A stretch of 64,000 nucleotides of DNA from Sulfitobacter sp. S190 (GCF_025141935.1 NZ_CP081120.1:2998501-3062500), one strand, 5' to 3'; positions 25,768 to 35,768 are shown, counted from the first letter of the stretch. Notes: generated by a model not told the origin, from the letters alone. Numbers and translations are program-made.

Positions 25768-26415
25768 ATGAAAGCTATTTTCTTCGGCTCTTTGAGCGTT
25801 TTGGCAGACACATCGGAAATGCAGCGCGAGGCGTTCAACGATGCGTTCAAGGATGCCGATCTGGATTGGTCCTGGGACGCCGAGATGTACCGTGATCTGC
25901 TGGAGAAATCCGGCGGGCGGGCGCGGATCACGGAGTATGCGCGCACCAAGGGCGTGCGGGTCGATTCTGCGGCACTGCACGCGCGCAAGTCGGAGCTGTT
26001 CCAGAAACGTCTGCGTCAGGGCGGGATCGAAGTGCGGCCGCTGACGCGGGAGCTGATGGCCTATGCCCGCGTCGAAAACCTGCAGACCGCGTTTGTGTCC
26101 ACCACATCCAAGGCAAATATCGACGCCTTGTTCGAGGGGCTGGGCGGGCGCGAGGCGCTGGGGCTTTCGCTGGTCACGTCGGGTGACGATGCGGTGGCCA
26201 GCAAGCCCAATCCCGAGATCTACAAACTGGCGCTGGGGCGGCTGGACCTGATGGCGGCCGATGTGATCGCGGTGGAGGATAATGTCGAGGGCGTGCAGGC
26301 GGCCGAGAACGCGGCAATCCGTTGTCTGGCGTACCCCAATGCAAATACGCAGCACAATGATTTCGGCGACACGCCGATGGCCGAGGACTGGTTGCGCCGC
26401 CGCGCGGCGGCCTGA
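25768..26415 (+). CDS. HAD-superfamily protein lacking the nucleophile motif
   Basis: 215 residues from the ATG at 25768. The fold is that of CbbY/phosphoglycolate-phosphatase HADs: the cap starts after ADTSEMQREAFNDAF, motif II is in AFVSTTSKANID, the motif III Lys is in ASKPNPEIYKLAL and motif IV is in IAVEDNVEGVQAAENA. Motif I, normally DxDGT, reads FFGSLSVLADT, with Gly7 and Leu9 where the nucleophile and acid aspartates belong. Phosphatase activity by the usual route is therefore unlikely; a binding or regulatory role is possible. I recall similar FGS-type N-termini in related genomes, so this may be conserved, not a mutation. Confidence 0.82.
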   Translation: MKAIFFGSLSVLADTSEMQREAFNDAFKDADLDWSWDAEMYRDLLEKSGGRARITEYARTKGVRVDSAALHARKSELFQKRLRQGGIEVRPLTRELMAYARVENLQTAFVSTTSKANIDALFEGLGGREALGLSLVTSGDDAVASKPNPEIYKLALGRLDLMAADVIAVEDNVEGVQAAENAAIRCLAYPNANTQHNDFGDTPMAEDWLRRRAAA

Positions 26416-26515
26416 CGTCGGCAAGTGCACGCTTCCGTCGCCCGACGCACCCATTGCACCACGCGCACGATCCGATAGCATGGTGACAATCAACAAAATG
26501 ACGGGCGGCAGCAGC

Positions 26516-27658
26516 ATGACACTCAGCAGACGGAATTTCACATTATTCGGCCTTGGCACGGTGGCGCTTGCCGCCTGCGGGGCCGCGCCGGTCACGCGGT
26601 CTGCGGGTGGGGGCGGTTTGCCGGCCGATCTGCGCCCGACCCCCAACGCGGCCTATGATGCGTGGGTTGCGGGGTTTCGTGCCCGTGCCCCGCGACAGGG
26701 CATATCCGACAGCACATTGGCGGCGGCGTTTCGCGGGACGGGGTATTTGCCCGGCTGCGTCAAACGCGACCGTAACCAGACCGAGTTCAAGCGCAGTCTG
26801 GAGGATTACCTCTCGATCGCGGCGTCGGACGAGCGGGTGTCGAAGGGCCGCGCGGCCTTTGCCCGCAACGCAAACACGCTGCGCACGCTGGAGGGCCAAT
26901 ACGGTGTCGATGCCAACATCATCTGCGCGATCTGGGGGTTGGAGAGCTTTTTCGGGGAAAGGCGCGGCGATGTGCCGGTGATTTCGGCGACATCGACGCT
27001 GGCCTTTGACGGACGGCGCGGTGCGTTCTTCGAAAAGCAGCTGGTGGCGGCGCTGAAGATCCTGCAGAACGGCGATATCACACCGGCGCGCATGACCGGC
27101 AGCTGGGCAGGCGCGATGGGCCACACGCAGTTCATCCCCACATCCTATCAGGCGTTTGCGGTAGATTTCACCGGTGACGGCCGGCGCGACATCTGGTCCG
27201 AAGACCCCACGGATGCGCTGGCCTCGACGGCGGCGTACCTGCAGCGCAACGGCTGGCAGCGCGGCGTGCGGTGGGGTGCGGAGGTTGGCAGTGGCGCAGC
27301 GCAGGGCCGCATCATCCAGCCGCAGGCAGGCGGGCCGCGCTTTGCCGTGACGCGCAATTTCAACGTGATCAAACGCTACAACAACTCGGACGCCTATGCG
27401 ATCGGGGTGGGCCATCTGGCCGATCGCATTGCGGGCGGTGGACCGCTGCGCACGCCCTTCCCGCCGGACGAGAACGGGTTGACCAAGGACGACCGCGTGC
27501 GGCTGCAACAACGCCTGACCGCGCGGGGCTTCGACACCGGTGGCAGCGATGGCGTGATCGGACCCAAGAGCGAGGCGGCGATCCGCGCCTACCAGACAAG
27601 CATCGGGCAACCGGCCACGGGCCGCCCCTCGCCCGCGCTGCTGCGCACGCTTGGATAG
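26516..27658 (+). CDS. lytic murein transglycosylase (MltB-type) lipoprotein
   Basis: 380 residues from the ATG at 26516. Tandem Arg (SRRNFTLFG) then a lipobox LAAC predict a Tat- or Sec-exported lipoprotein. The SLT_2/MltB catalytic domain includes the catalytic Glu in IWGLESFFGERRGD, the AMGHTQFIPTSYQAFAVDF block and RDIWSEDPTDALASTAAYL. A C-terminal PG_binding_1 repeat follows (LQQRLTARGFDTGGSDGVIG, then AIRAYQ). It cleaves peptidoglycan glycan strands, releasing 1,6-anhydro-muropeptides, in cell-wall turnover. Monocistronic. Confidence 0.93.
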   Translation: MTLSRRNFTLFGLGTVALAACGAAPVTRSAGGGGLPADLRPTPNAAYDAWVAGFRARAPRQGISDSTLAAAFRGTGYLPGCVKRDRNQTEFKRSLEDYLSIAASDERVSKGRAAFARNANTLRTLEGQYGVDANIICAIWGLESFFGERRGDVPVISATSTLAFDGRRGAFFEKQLVAALKILQNGDITPARMTGSWAGAMGHTQFIPTSYQAFAVDFTGDGRRDIWSEDPTDALASTAAYLQRNGWQRGVRWGAEVGSGAAQGRIIQPQAGGPRFAVTRNFNVIKRYNNSDAYAIGVGHLADRIAGGGPLRTPFPPDENGLTKDDRVRLQQRLTARGFDTGGSDGVIGPKSEAAIRAYQTSIGQPATGRPSPALLRTLG

Positions 27659-27693
27659 CACATAGACCGTCCGCGCGCCGCGTGTGCGGACGG

Positions 27694-28956
27694 TTATACC
27701 GCGTCGGTGATTTCGCGCATGGCGTGCAGGAACTGTGCCACTTCAGCTTCGGTGTTGTAGTGGCACATCGAGACACGGATTGCGTTTTGCAGGCCCAGCG
27801 GATCGAGGATGTTTCCCGAATAGTGATCGGCCTTGCGGGTATGGGTGCGGATGCCCCTTTCGCGCAGTTGTGTCACCACATCGGGCGCTTGCATGCACGC
27901 AACGGCGATGGTTACCAGACCTTCGCGCCGCGGGTTGTCGACGCCGCCGATGATCGTGATCCCCGGCAGATCCGCGAGCCCCGTCTGATTTCCGACCCCG
28001 TGGATCATGGCATCTGTCAGGGTTTTTTCGTGGGCATGGATCGCCTCTCCTGCGGCCACGATGCGGGCGCGCCTGTCGGAGGCCGCGGAGACCTCTCCGC
28101 CGAGCCAGTCGAAATAATCCACCACGTCCGAAAACGTCACGTAGGCGCCCGTGTCGCGGGTGCCGAATTCCCACGGATCGCCGGGTGCGTCGATGAGGTG
28201 TTCGTGGCTGAGCGCATCGAGCCGTTCGGAAACCCACGCCACCCCGTAGCCGTGGCGCGAGAAGACCTTGTAGGGCGAGACCACATAGCCATCCACGTCG
28301 TAGCTGGCGATATCGAGCCTGCCGTGTGCCGCGTGCTGGATGCCATCCACGATGATGATGCATTCGGGGGCGGTTTTGCGGATGGCGGCGGCAATCCCGG
28401 CGACATCGACGCCCATGCCCGTCACCGGCGACGTGTGCAGGATGGTGGCAACGCGCGTGTCGGGCGTGATGTCGGCGGCGTATTGCGCGGGATCGACCGA
28501 ACCTGTCGTGTTGTCGTGGGTCACCAGAACATGCGCTTTGCCCGCGATCTGCGCCCAATGCTGTGCCGCGCTTCGGGTGGCGGGGTGCTCGAGGGTGCTG
28601 CCCAGAACCTGCCCATCGCCGGTGCCGACAATTGCCGTGCGGATCAGGCGGAACAAAAGCTCGGTCCCGCTTTCGCCGACGAAAAACTGGCCCTGGGGGG
28701 CGTTGAAGAACACCGCCATATCCGCCTTGGCCTTGGCGATCAGCGCAACAAGGGCGTGGGATGCCGGATTGTCACGCCCTTGATTGTCGGGGATCGCCGC
28801 GAATTTCGCGGACGTGTCGACCACGGATTTCAGGGTCAGCGCCCCACCCGCGTTTTCGAAAAACACGCGCGGGCCCTCAAAGGGGCACGTGTCGACATGC
28901 GCAAAGCGGTCGCGGATGTCGGTCAGAAGTGCTTCGGTGATGTTCGGTGTGTCCAT
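27694..28956 (-). CDS. aminotransferase class V-fold PLP enzyme (cysteine desulfurase-like)
   Basis: 420 residues. The fold is that of class V PLP enzymes: FFENAGGALTLKSVVDT near the N-terminus, SGTELLFRLIRTA, the HTSPVTGMGVDVAGI segment, Asp/His contacts IIVDGIQHAAHG, and the Schiff-base Lys in VVSPYKVFSRHGYG. Members include cysteine desulfurases and isopenicillin-N-epimerase-like enzymes, so the label desulfurase should not be taken literally. It lies 166 bases downstream of the amidase gene on the same strand and may belong to the amine-use region, for example in amino-group removal. Confidence 0.8.
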   Translation of the reverse strand: MDTPNITEALLTDIRDRFAHVDTCPFEGPRVFFENAGGALTLKSVVDTSAKFAAIPDNQGRDNPASHALVALIAKAKADMAVFFNAPQGQFFVGESGTELLFRLIRTAIVGTGDGQVLGSTLEHPATRSAAQHWAQIAGKAHVLVTHDNTTGSVDPAQYAADITPDTRVATILHTSPVTGMGVDVAGIAAAIRKTAPECIIIVDGIQHAAHGRLDIASYDVDGYVVSPYKVFSRHGYGVAWVSERLDALSHEHLIDAPGDPWEFGTRDTGAYVTFSDVVDYFDWLGGEVSAASDRRARIVAAGEAIHAHEKTLTDAMIHGVGNQTGLADLPGITIIGGVDNPRREGLVTIAVACMQAPDVVTQLRERGIRTHTRKADHYSGNILDPLGLQNAIRVSMCHYNTEAEVAQFLHAMREITDAV

Positions 28957-29122
28957 TGTCGGTCTTTCCGCAGATATTTGGGTGCTGTGCCTGTGGCGGT
29001 CCGTTTTTATAGGACGCAGAATTGCTTTGGTCCATGAAGGACGGCTTGATGTGCCGCGCGCAGATCAGCACTGTCGGTGGCCCCGGTTTGGCCGGTGCCG
29101 GTGATCGGGGGGATTTCGGGCC

Positions 29123-30805
29123 TCATGACGTGCTGTCGGGTGCGGTGCGGTAGGGGCCTGTGGCCTCAAAGGCGCAGGCCAGCGCGAGCAGGGACGTGTC
29201 GTCATAGGCGCGGCCCGCGAAGGTCAGACCGACGGGCATGCCGGTGTCGTCCATCGTGCCCATTGGCACGGTGACGGTGGGGATGCCAAGGTGCCGGATC
29301 GCGAGGTTGCCATTGGCGACCCAGACGCCGTTGCGCCACGCCAGATCGGCGGAGGCCGGATCGGTGTCGGCATCCGATGGGCCCACATCCGCCACCGCCG
29401 GAAAGATCACCGCATCGAGGCCAAGCGCATCCATCCAGTCCTCCAGATCGATGCGGCGGGTTTCCTCCAGCCCGCGCAGGCCCTCTGCGAGGGTCGGTAT
29501 GTCCGTGAAGCTTTGGCGCGGGTGCGCACGCGCGTGAGCGGGGTAATCGGCGATATCGTCATCGAAACCTGTATATCTGTCGGGCAGGCTGCCGGGGGGC
29601 GGCGGAAAGATTTTGGAGCCGTCCACATCGGCGAGGCGCGACAGGTCGGGATCGTTGTTGGCCCTGAGAAAATCATCCCAGGCCCAGACCGAAAGGTCCG
29701 TGATTTCGTGGTGCAGGTAGGCGGCGGGAAGGATACCGCGGGTGCCGATCTTGGGTGCGTCGGGCCGGTCGCCTTCGTAGTTCGAGACGGCGGGAAAATC
29801 GACGGTGACGACGGTAGCCCCCGCATTTTCGAGCGCCCGTTTTGCGGCGCTCCACAGGGTGATGACCGACGCGCGGGTTTCGATTTTCTGCCCCGTGGGG
29901 CCGCCGATGCCCGGATCGGGGCCTGTACCGGCGTGGGTGTCGCGGTTGATGTACATCGCGGGGATGCCGAAGCGTTTGCCCGACAGGGACGCCCCCGCAA
30001 GCGCCGTGTAGCGGACCGGACGCACCTGCGTGGCGGCGGGCAGCGACACCCAAGGCTGCGCGCGCCAGAAATCACCCCGCGTTTCGGGATCGTCGGTCAC
30101 CAGAACGTCGAGCACTTCGAGCATGTCGGCCATGCTGCGCGTGTGGGGCACGACAACATCCATCGTCGGCACAAGAGGCCAGTTTCCCCGCACCGAAATG
30201 ATGCCGCGGCTGGGGGTATAGGCGCACAGCGCGTTGTTGGAGGCCGGTGCGCGGCCGCTGGACCAGGTTTCTTCGCCCAGACCGAAGGCCGCGAAGCTCG
30301 CGGCGGTTGCGGTCCCCGATCCGTTGGAGGAGCCCGAGGCGAAGGCCGCGGTGAGATAGGCGGCATTGTAGGGCGACAGGGCCCGTCCGTAGAGGCCGCG
30401 CTGCATGCCACCGTTGGCCATGGGCGGCATATTGGTGAGACCCAGAAGTATGGCACCAGCCGCGCGCAGGCGGGCGATTGCGAAGGCGTCGTCGGTCGCG
30501 ACAAGATCGGCAAAGGCGGGCGAGCCTGCGGCGACGGTCAGGCCTTTGACCTTGAAGCTGTTCTTGGCGGTGTAGGGGATGCCATCGAGCGGACCGCGTG
30601 TTTGGCCCGCTTTGCGCCTCGCATCGGAAGCTGCGGCCTCGGCGCGCGCGGCGGGATCAAGCACCGGCACCGCATTCAGGCAAGGGCCGTTGCGGTCGTA
30701 TGCCGCGATCCGGTCGAGATAGGTTTCCACCAGACCGAGGGATGTCGCGGCACCGCTTTCCAGCGCATCGCGCAAATCCGCGATGGACGCCTCGACGACG
30801 TTCAA
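29123..30805 (-). CDS. amidase signature family enzyme
   Basis: 560 residues. The Ser-cisSer-Lys triad can be placed: Lys in IPYTAKNSFKVKG, cis-Ser in ASGSSNGSGTATAAS and the nucleophile Ser in GEETWSSGRAPAS, where GGS of the classical motif is changed to WSS. The family hydrolyses amides. The start overlaps the stop of the deacetylase gene by four bases, so the two are cotranslated. This suggests a second deacylating step on an amide-bearing amine or polyamine, an inference from context. No signal peptide. Confidence 0.88.
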   Translation of the reverse strand: MNVVEASIADLRDALESGAATSLGLVETYLDRIAAYDRNGPCLNAVPVLDPAARAEAAASDARRKAGQTRGPLDGIPYTAKNSFKVKGLTVAAGSPAFADLVATDDAFAIARLRAAGAILLGLTNMPPMANGGMQRGLYGRALSPYNAAYLTAAFASGSSNGSGTATAASFAAFGLGEETWSSGRAPASNNALCAYTPSRGIISVRGNWPLVPTMDVVVPHTRSMADMLEVLDVLVTDDPETRGDFWRAQPWVSLPAATQVRPVRYTALAGASLSGKRFGIPAMYINRDTHAGTGPDPGIGGPTGQKIETRASVITLWSAAKRALENAGATVVTVDFPAVSNYEGDRPDAPKIGTRGILPAAYLHHEITDLSVWAWDDFLRANNDPDLSRLADVDGSKIFPPPPGSLPDRYTGFDDDIADYPAHARAHPRQSFTDIPTLAEGLRGLEETRRIDLEDWMDALGLDAVIFPAVADVGPSDADTDPASADLAWRNGVWVANGNLAIRHLGIPTVTVPMGTMDDTGMPVGLTFAGRAYDDTSLLALACAFEATGPYRTAPDSTS

Positions 30806-31833
30806 CTGGCGCCCTCGAACCCTTGCAGGACGTTGACGGTGTTGACGCCGATCTCGGCGATGTCATAGCCGCCTTCCATCACGAATAGCGTCGGCAGGCC
30901 CAGCGCCGCGATGTCCGCGCCGTAGGTGGCAAAATCATCCGATGCCAGTTTGAAAAAGCTGATCGGATCGGTTTCGAACGTGTCGACACCCAGCGAAATG
31001 ATGAGCTTGTCCGGCGCGAATTCGGCAATGCGCGACAGGCCATCCGCAAGTGCGGCGCGCCATGTGCCGAAATCCGTGCCGGGGGGCATCGGATAGTTCA
31101 CGGTATAGCCCTGCCCCGCGCCGCTGCCGCGTTCGTCTGCGTGGCCCAGAAAATGCGGGAAGGCGTGCATCGGATCCCCGTGCAGCGAGACAAACAGCAC
31201 GTCGTCGCGGGCATCGAATATGTCTTGCGTGCCGTTGCCGTGGTGGAAATCAACGTCGAGAATGGCGACACGTTCGGCGCCCGTGTCGCGCAGATGCTGC
31301 GCAGCGACCGCGGCGTTGTTCACAAAGCAGTAGCCGCCGTACATATCGATTGCGGCATGGTGACCGGGCGGGCGGCAGAGCGAAAACACCGCGCGCGCCC
31401 CGTCATTGAGCCGCTGCGCCCCCGTCAGCGCCACTTGCGCGGCGGCGTATGCGGCCTCCCATGTACCGCCCGATATCGTGGTTTCGCAGGCCAGCGCATA
31501 GTATCCCAGCCGCCCTTCGACATGGGTGGGGATGCGCCGCGACATGCGCCGCGCGGGCCAGACCATGGGCATGGCTTCGCCCTTGAAGCCCTCGGCCTGC
31601 CAGTCGTCCCACGCGGTTTGCAGAAATGCGATGAAGGCGGGATCGTGGATGGCCAGTATCGGGTCCATGCCGAAATCGTCAGGGGCGCTGACGGGGCCGA
31701 GGTTTACCGCGCGCACGCGGTCGATGATGTCGTCGGCGCGGGAGGGACGTTCGAACGGCTCGACAAGCTCACCGCCGTAAAGCTCGGTTTTCGAGTTCCG
31801 CAGTTTGTGCCGTTCGGTGAAGATCGTTTCCAC
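30802..31833 (-). CDS. acetylpolyamine amidohydrolase / histone deacetylase family
   Basis: 343 residues. Hallmarks are the general-base histidine pair in RPPGHHAAIDMYGGYCFVNN, zinc ligands in LDVDFHHGNGTQD (Asp, His) and SLGVDTFETDP (Asp), and the catalytic region VMEGGYD. Bacterial members of this length are mostly acetylpolyamine amidohydrolases, which release acetate from N-acetylputrescine or related amines. It directly follows the PotABCD-like transporter genes on the same strand, consistent with uptake then deacetylation. A hairpin separates it from the binding-protein gene. Confidence 0.92.
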   Translation of the reverse strand: METIFTERHKLRNSKTELYGGELVEPFERPSRADDIIDRVRAVNLGPVSAPDDFGMDPILAIHDPAFIAFLQTAWDDWQAEGFKGEAMPMVWPARRMSRRIPTHVEGRLGYYALACETTISGGTWEAAYAAAQVALTGAQRLNDGARAVFSLCRPPGHHAAIDMYGGYCFVNNAAVAAQHLRDTGAERVAILDVDFHHGNGTQDIFDARDDVLFVSLHGDPMHAFPHFLGHADERGSGAGQGYTVNYPMPPGTDFGTWRAALADGLSRIAEFAPDKLIISLGVDTFETDPISFFKLASDDFATYGADIAALGLPTLFVMEGGYDIAEIGVNTVNVLQGFEGAS

Positions 31834-31852
31834 GGGGGTCCCCTTTCAAAGT

Positions 31853-31883
31853 GCGACGGCGGCCCCCGTTCAGGAGCCGCCGC
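31853..31883 (-). other. intercistronic hairpin after the ABC binding-protein gene
   Basis: GCGGCGGC pairs with GCCGCCG(T)CGC (right arm 31876-31883, left arm 31853-31863) in the gap between the binding-protein stop (31902) and the deacetylase start (31833). No T-run. The position matches the hairpin after the TRAP binding-protein gene and may stabilise upstream message. Confidence 0.55.
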
Positions 31884-31901
31884 AAGTTTGCCAGCGGTGG
31901 C

Positions 31902-32930
31902 CTAGTTCTTCAGATTGGTCCAGATCTGGTCATAGACGGCCTGTGTCTGCTCATCACACACCGCGATAAAGGCCCCCGCGCCCGCGGTTTCAGGCGGGTT
32001 GGATTCAGGCAGTGTTGCCAGCGCGGGGTCGAGGAATTCGGCGGCCCCGTCCACCCCCAGACCGTAGCGGGCATAGTTGGACACGGCCGCGATGTTTTCC
32101 GGCTCCAGCAGGAAATCCATGAAGGCGATTGCGCTGTCGCGGTTCGGCGCATCCTTCAACAGCACCACGTTGTCCATCCAGACGACATAGCCCTGCGTCG
32201 GGAAGGCGTAGGTGATGCTGGCGCGGTCTGCGCGGGCCTTGGCGCTGAAGCCGTCGTAGATCATGCCGGCGGACACGTCGCCGGAGACCAGCACCTCGCG
32301 GGCGGTGTCGGAGTTGAAGGACGCCCAGTGCGTCTTGGCCTCTTGCAGCATGTCGTTGAGCGCGCTCAGCCTTTCGCGGTCGGTGTCGCATTGCGGAAAG
32401 CCCATGTGCAGCGAGGCCAGCGCCATGACTTCGCCCTGACTGTCGAGCATGTTGATCTTGCCCGACAGTTCCGCGGGCGGGTTGAACAGGATGTCGGTGG
32501 TGTTGATTTCGCCATCGTAGTCATCGGTGTTCACCGAAAACGAGGTCGAGCCCCACTGGTACGGAATGGAGTGTTTGCGACCGGGATCGAACGCGGGGTC
32601 GGCCCAGGCGTCCGAGATGTTGCCCTTGTTGGACAGCTCTCCGTCGGCGATCGTGTCCAGCAGGCCTTCGTTCGCCATGATCTGGACCATGTAGTCGCCC
32701 GGCACGGCCACGTCATAGGTGCCCATGCCGCCCGCCTTCAGGGACGCCAGCATCGCCTCGTTGGAATCGTATGTGTCCATCGTCACGGTGATGCCGGTTT
32801 CGGCGGTGAATTTTTCGAGCAATTCGGCGGGCATGTATTCGAACCAGTGATAGATCACGAGTTCGCCCTCGGCCAGTGCCGAGGTCGCCAGCATGCCAAG
32901 CGCCATCGCGGATGTTGTCAGTGTCTTCAT
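31902..32930 (-). CDS. polyamine-type ABC transporter substrate-binding protein (PotD-like)
   Basis: 342 residues from the ATG at 32930; the much longer open frame to 33698 is out of register with the permease gene and non-coding. The signal peptide is TSAMALGMLATSALAEG. The mature start ELVIYHWFEYMPAELLEKFT is typical of PotD/PotF, as are YDVAVPGDYMVQIM and AIAFMDFLLEPENIA. It should bind a cationic di- or polyamine in the periplasm. It is 17 bases downstream of the permease gene. Confidence 0.92.
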   Translation of the reverse strand: MKTLTTSAMALGMLATSALAEGELVIYHWFEYMPAELLEKFTAETGITVTMDTYDSNEAMLASLKAGGMGTYDVAVPGDYMVQIMANEGLLDTIADGELSNKGNISDAWADPAFDPGRKHSIPYQWGSTSFSVNTDDYDGEINTTDILFNPPAELSGKINMLDSQGEVMALASLHMGFPQCDTDRERLSALNDMLQEAKTHWASFNSDTAREVLVSGDVSAGMIYDGFSAKARADRASITYAFPTQGYVVWMDNVVLLKDAPNRDSAIAFMDFLLEPENIAAVSNYARYGLGVDGAAEFLDPALATLPESNPPETAGAGAFIAVCDEQTQAVYDQIWTNLKN

Positions 32931-32947
32931 TTGGTAGCTCCCTATCG

Positions 32948-33754
32948 TTATTTGGTATTGTCCGACTTCGCGACGAAGTAGGAGATCGTCACCATCACGA
33001 TCGAGAGGCCAAGAAGCATCGTAGAGATCGCCATGATGTTGGGCTTGAGCCCTTGTTTCACCGACCCGAAAATCGCCGTCGGTAGGGTTTCGACACCCGC
33101 GCCCTTCACGAAATTGGTGATGATGAAATCGTCGAGGCTGACGATGAACGCCAGCAGGAAGCCCGAAATGATGCCGGGCATCATCAAGGGCAGGAGGATG
33201 CGCCGGAACGCCTGTGCCTTGGTGGCGTAGAGGTCCATCGCGGCGTGCTCGAAAGTGTCCTCGATCCCCTGCATCCGCGCCTGTATCGGCAGGTAGGCAA
33301 AGGGGATGCAAAAGGCGACATGCGCCACGAGGATCGTCAGGTAGCCGCGGGTGAAGCCGATGGAATTGAAAAAGATCAGCGTGGCCACGGCCAGCACGAT
33401 TTCGGGCACCATGATCGGCAGGGTGATCAGCCCCAGCGACAGCGTTCGGGAGCGGAATTTGCCCCCCCGCACGATGGCGGTTGCCGCGGCGGTGGCGATG
33501 GCGGTTGCCAGCGTTGCGGCAATCAGCGCGATCGAGAAGGAGTTGAGCGCGGCCCGCTGGAACTTCGCGCTTTCTGGCCCGACGAAAACGTCGATGTACC
33601 ACCGCAGCGACAGGCCTTCCCATACCGTGATCGAGCTTGATGCGTTGAACGAATAGACCGTCACCACCACGAGGGGGGCATAGAGAATGGTCAGGCACAC
33701 AAGTGTGAGGAAACGAAAACCGGTGTAGGTTTTGACGTCTGTGTTCGCGCTCAT
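32948..33754 (-). CDS. ABC transporter permease (PotC-like)
   Basis: 268 residues from the ATG at 33754. Six membrane segments are predicted. The EAA loop for ATPase contact is [20 protein letters not shown], followed by [20 protein letters not shown] and [11 protein letters not shown], closely like PotC. The start overlaps the stop of the partner permease by four bases. It forms half of the polyamine translocation pore. Confidence 0.93.
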   Translation of the reverse strand: MSANTDVKTYTGFRFLTLVCLTILYAPLVVVTVYSFNASSSITVWEGLSLRWYIDVFVGPESAKFQRAALNSFSIALIAATLATAIATAAATAIVRGGKFRSRTLSLGLITLPIMVPEIVLAVATLIFFNSIGFTRGYLTILVAHVAFCIPFAYLPIQARMQGIEDTFEHAAMDLYATKAQAFRRILLPLMMPGIISGFLLAFIVSLDDFIITNFVKGAGVETLPTAIFGSVKQGLKPNIMAISTMLLGLSIVMVTISYFVAKSDNTK

Positions 33755-34677
33755 GTCGGGGCCCCTGCGCGGCGCTGCTGGCGTGCGAAAACCAGCAAGA
33801 GCAGCATCACCAGCGTGAGAAGGATCATCGATGCCGCCGCCCCGAACGGCCAGTTTCCGGCGTTGCCCTTGAATTGCTCTTCGATGAGCGAGCCGATCAT
33901 GAAGTTCTTTGCGCCCCCCAGCAGATCGGGGGCAAGAAACGCACCGAGGCTTGGCACGAAAACAAGGATGCAGCCCGCGATCACACCGGGTTTGACCGCC
34001 GGCAGGACAATGCGGCGCAGCGTCGTCCACTTGGTGGCGTAAAGGTCAGCGGCGGCTTCGGACATGTTGAAATTGTACCGCTCGACCGAGGCGTAGATCG
34101 GCAGCACCATGAACGGCAGGTAGCTGTAGAACAGGCCAAGCTGCACGGCGAGGTTGGTATTGATGATCTGCAAGGGTTCGCCGATCAGCCCGATGCCGAC
34201 GAGGAAATCGTTCATCGGCCCTTCGTCGCGCAGCAGGAACTTCATCGATACGGTGCGGATCAGCAGGTTGACCCAATAGGGGATCGTGATCAGGAACACC
34301 CATAGCGCGCGGGTGCTGGCGGGACGCGTCGCGATGTAATAGGCGGTCGGGAACCCGATGATCAGCGACAGGATCGTGGCCAGCCCCGCCTGCCAGATCG
34401 ACCGCCAGAAGATGGTGATGTAGGTCCATTGCAGGGTGGGTTCGCCATCACCGAACAGGCCCCGATCAAAGAAGAACTGGTCATAGGCCGCGAGCGTGGG
34501 ATCCCAGATCACCCCGCCGCGGAACTCCTTTGTCAGAAACGAATAGATCGCCATCACGCAGACGGGTGCCAGCACGAAAACGACAAGCACCAGCCACGAT
34601 GGCATCAAGAGCCAGTGACGCGCCCCTGCGTAGGTGTCGGAGGCAGCACTGCCGCCGGACGCCGCACCGCCCGCCAT
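33751..34677 (-). CDS. ABC transporter permease (PotB-like)
   Basis: 308 residues from the ATG at 34677. Membrane helices begin at [20 protein letters not shown]. The EAA-type loop is [20 protein letters not shown], then [20 protein letters not shown], matching PotB. It is coupled to the ATPase gene by a one-base overlap and to the second permease by four bases, giving the order potA-potB-potC-potD. Confidence 0.93.
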   Translation of the reverse strand: MAGGAASGGSAASDTYAGARHWLLMPSWLVLVVFVLAPVCVMAIYSFLTKEFRGGVIWDPTLAAYDQFFFDRGLFGDGEPTLQWTYITIFWRSIWQAGLATILSLIIGFPTAYYIATRPASTRALWVFLITIPYWVNLLIRTVSMKFLLRDEGPMNDFLVGIGLIGEPLQIINTNLAVQLGLFYSYLPFMVLPIYASVERYNFNMSEAAADLYATKWTTLRRIVLPAVKPGVIAGCILVFVPSLGAFLAPDLLGGAKNFMIGSLIEEQFKGNAGNWPFGAAASMILLTLVMLLLLVFARQQRRAGAPT

Positions 34678-35768
34678 CAGTCGACCAACAGGCGTGCGGC
34701 ACCTGCTTCCATGTTCACGAAGGCAGCGCTCCCCGGAGCGATGATGCGCCGGTTGCCGCGTTCGGTGTTGGAGGTGCGCACGGTGATCTTTGGGCCGCCG
34801 TCGAGATCCATCAGCGTGGTGATGTCGGTGCCGATGTAGATGTTTTCGCGCACCACACCGCGCAGGCTTTCGGCGTGTCTGGCCTCTTCCGACAGCACCA
34901 GCCGTTCGGGCCGGACGGACAGGTGCACCTGCGCGCCGACGCTGACCCCGTCCACGGCTTCGCAGGTCAGCGCGTGGCCTCCGCCGATGTGGCATTGAGC
35001 GCGGCCCGCGTCGATCTTGTCTACCGAGACTTCGAGCAGGTTCGTATCGCCGATGAAATCGGCCACGAACATGTTGCGGGGCTGTTCATAGATATCCCGC
35101 GGCGCCCCGAGTTGTTGCAATCTGCCCGCGGACATGACCGCGATTCGATCCGACATGGTCAGCGCTTCTTCCTGATCATGGGTGACAAAGATGAAGGTGA
35201 TGCCGGTTTCGCGCTGGATGTGTTTCAGTTCGATCTGCATCGCCTTGCGCAGCTTCAGGTCGAGCGCCGAAAGTGGTTCATCCAGCAGCAGGACCTTGGG
35301 CGACGGGGCCAGAGCACGCGCGAGCGCAACGCGTTGTTGCTGCCCTCCGGAGAGTTGCGCGGGCTTGCGTTTGGCGAATTGCGACAGCTGCACCAGCTCG
35401 AGCATTTCACCCGCCCGCCGTGCCGCTTCGGCGCGCGATGCGCCCTTCATTTCAAGCCCGAAGCCCACATTTTCGAGCACCGTCATATGCGGAAACAGCG
35501 CGTAGTTCTGAAAGACGGTGTTCACGGGACGTTTGTGCGGCGGAAGCGTCTTTATCTCGTCGCCGAAAAGGTAGATGCCGCCTTCGGTCACATCCTCGAA
35601 CCCCGCGATCATGCGCAGCAGCGTTGTCTTGCCGCAGCCCGATGGCCCCAGAAGGGTGAAGAATTCGTTGTCCCGAATGCCGAGGGAGATTTGCTCCAGC
35701 GCGGTAAAGTCGCCATAGCGTTTCACGGCATCGCGCACATCGACAGCAATCTGAGCGTTCTTGACCAT
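34677..35768 (-). CDS. ABC transporter ATP-binding protein (PotA-like)
   Basis: 363 residues from the ATG at 35768; an upstream extension to 35891 crosses the putative LysR site and is rejected. Walker A is GPSGCGKTTLL, the signature is LSGGQQQRVALARAL, Walker B is VLLLDEPLSALD, and the H-loop His is in FVTHDQEEAL. A C-terminal TOBE-type domain (residues ~270-360) is present, as in PotA. It powers import of the polyamine-like substrate. First gene of the transporter operon, divergent from the flavin monooxygenase. Confidence 0.95.
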   Translation of the reverse strand: MVKNAQIAVDVRDAVKRYGDFTALEQISLGIRDNEFFTLLGPSGCGKTTLLRMIAGFEDVTEGGIYLFGDEIKTLPPHKRPVNTVFQNYALFPHMTVLENVGFGLEMKGASRAEAARRAGEMLELVQLSQFAKRKPAQLSGGQQQRVALARALAPSPKVLLLDEPLSALDLKLRKAMQIELKHIQRETGITFIFVTHDQEEALTMSDRIAVMSAGRLQQLGAPRDIYEQPRNMFVADFIGDTNLLEVSVDKIDAGRAQCHIGGGHALTCEAVDGVSVGAQVHLSVRPERLVLSEEARHAESLRGVVRENIYIGTDITTLMDLDGGPKITVRTSNTERGNRRIIAPGSAAFVNMEAGAARLLVD

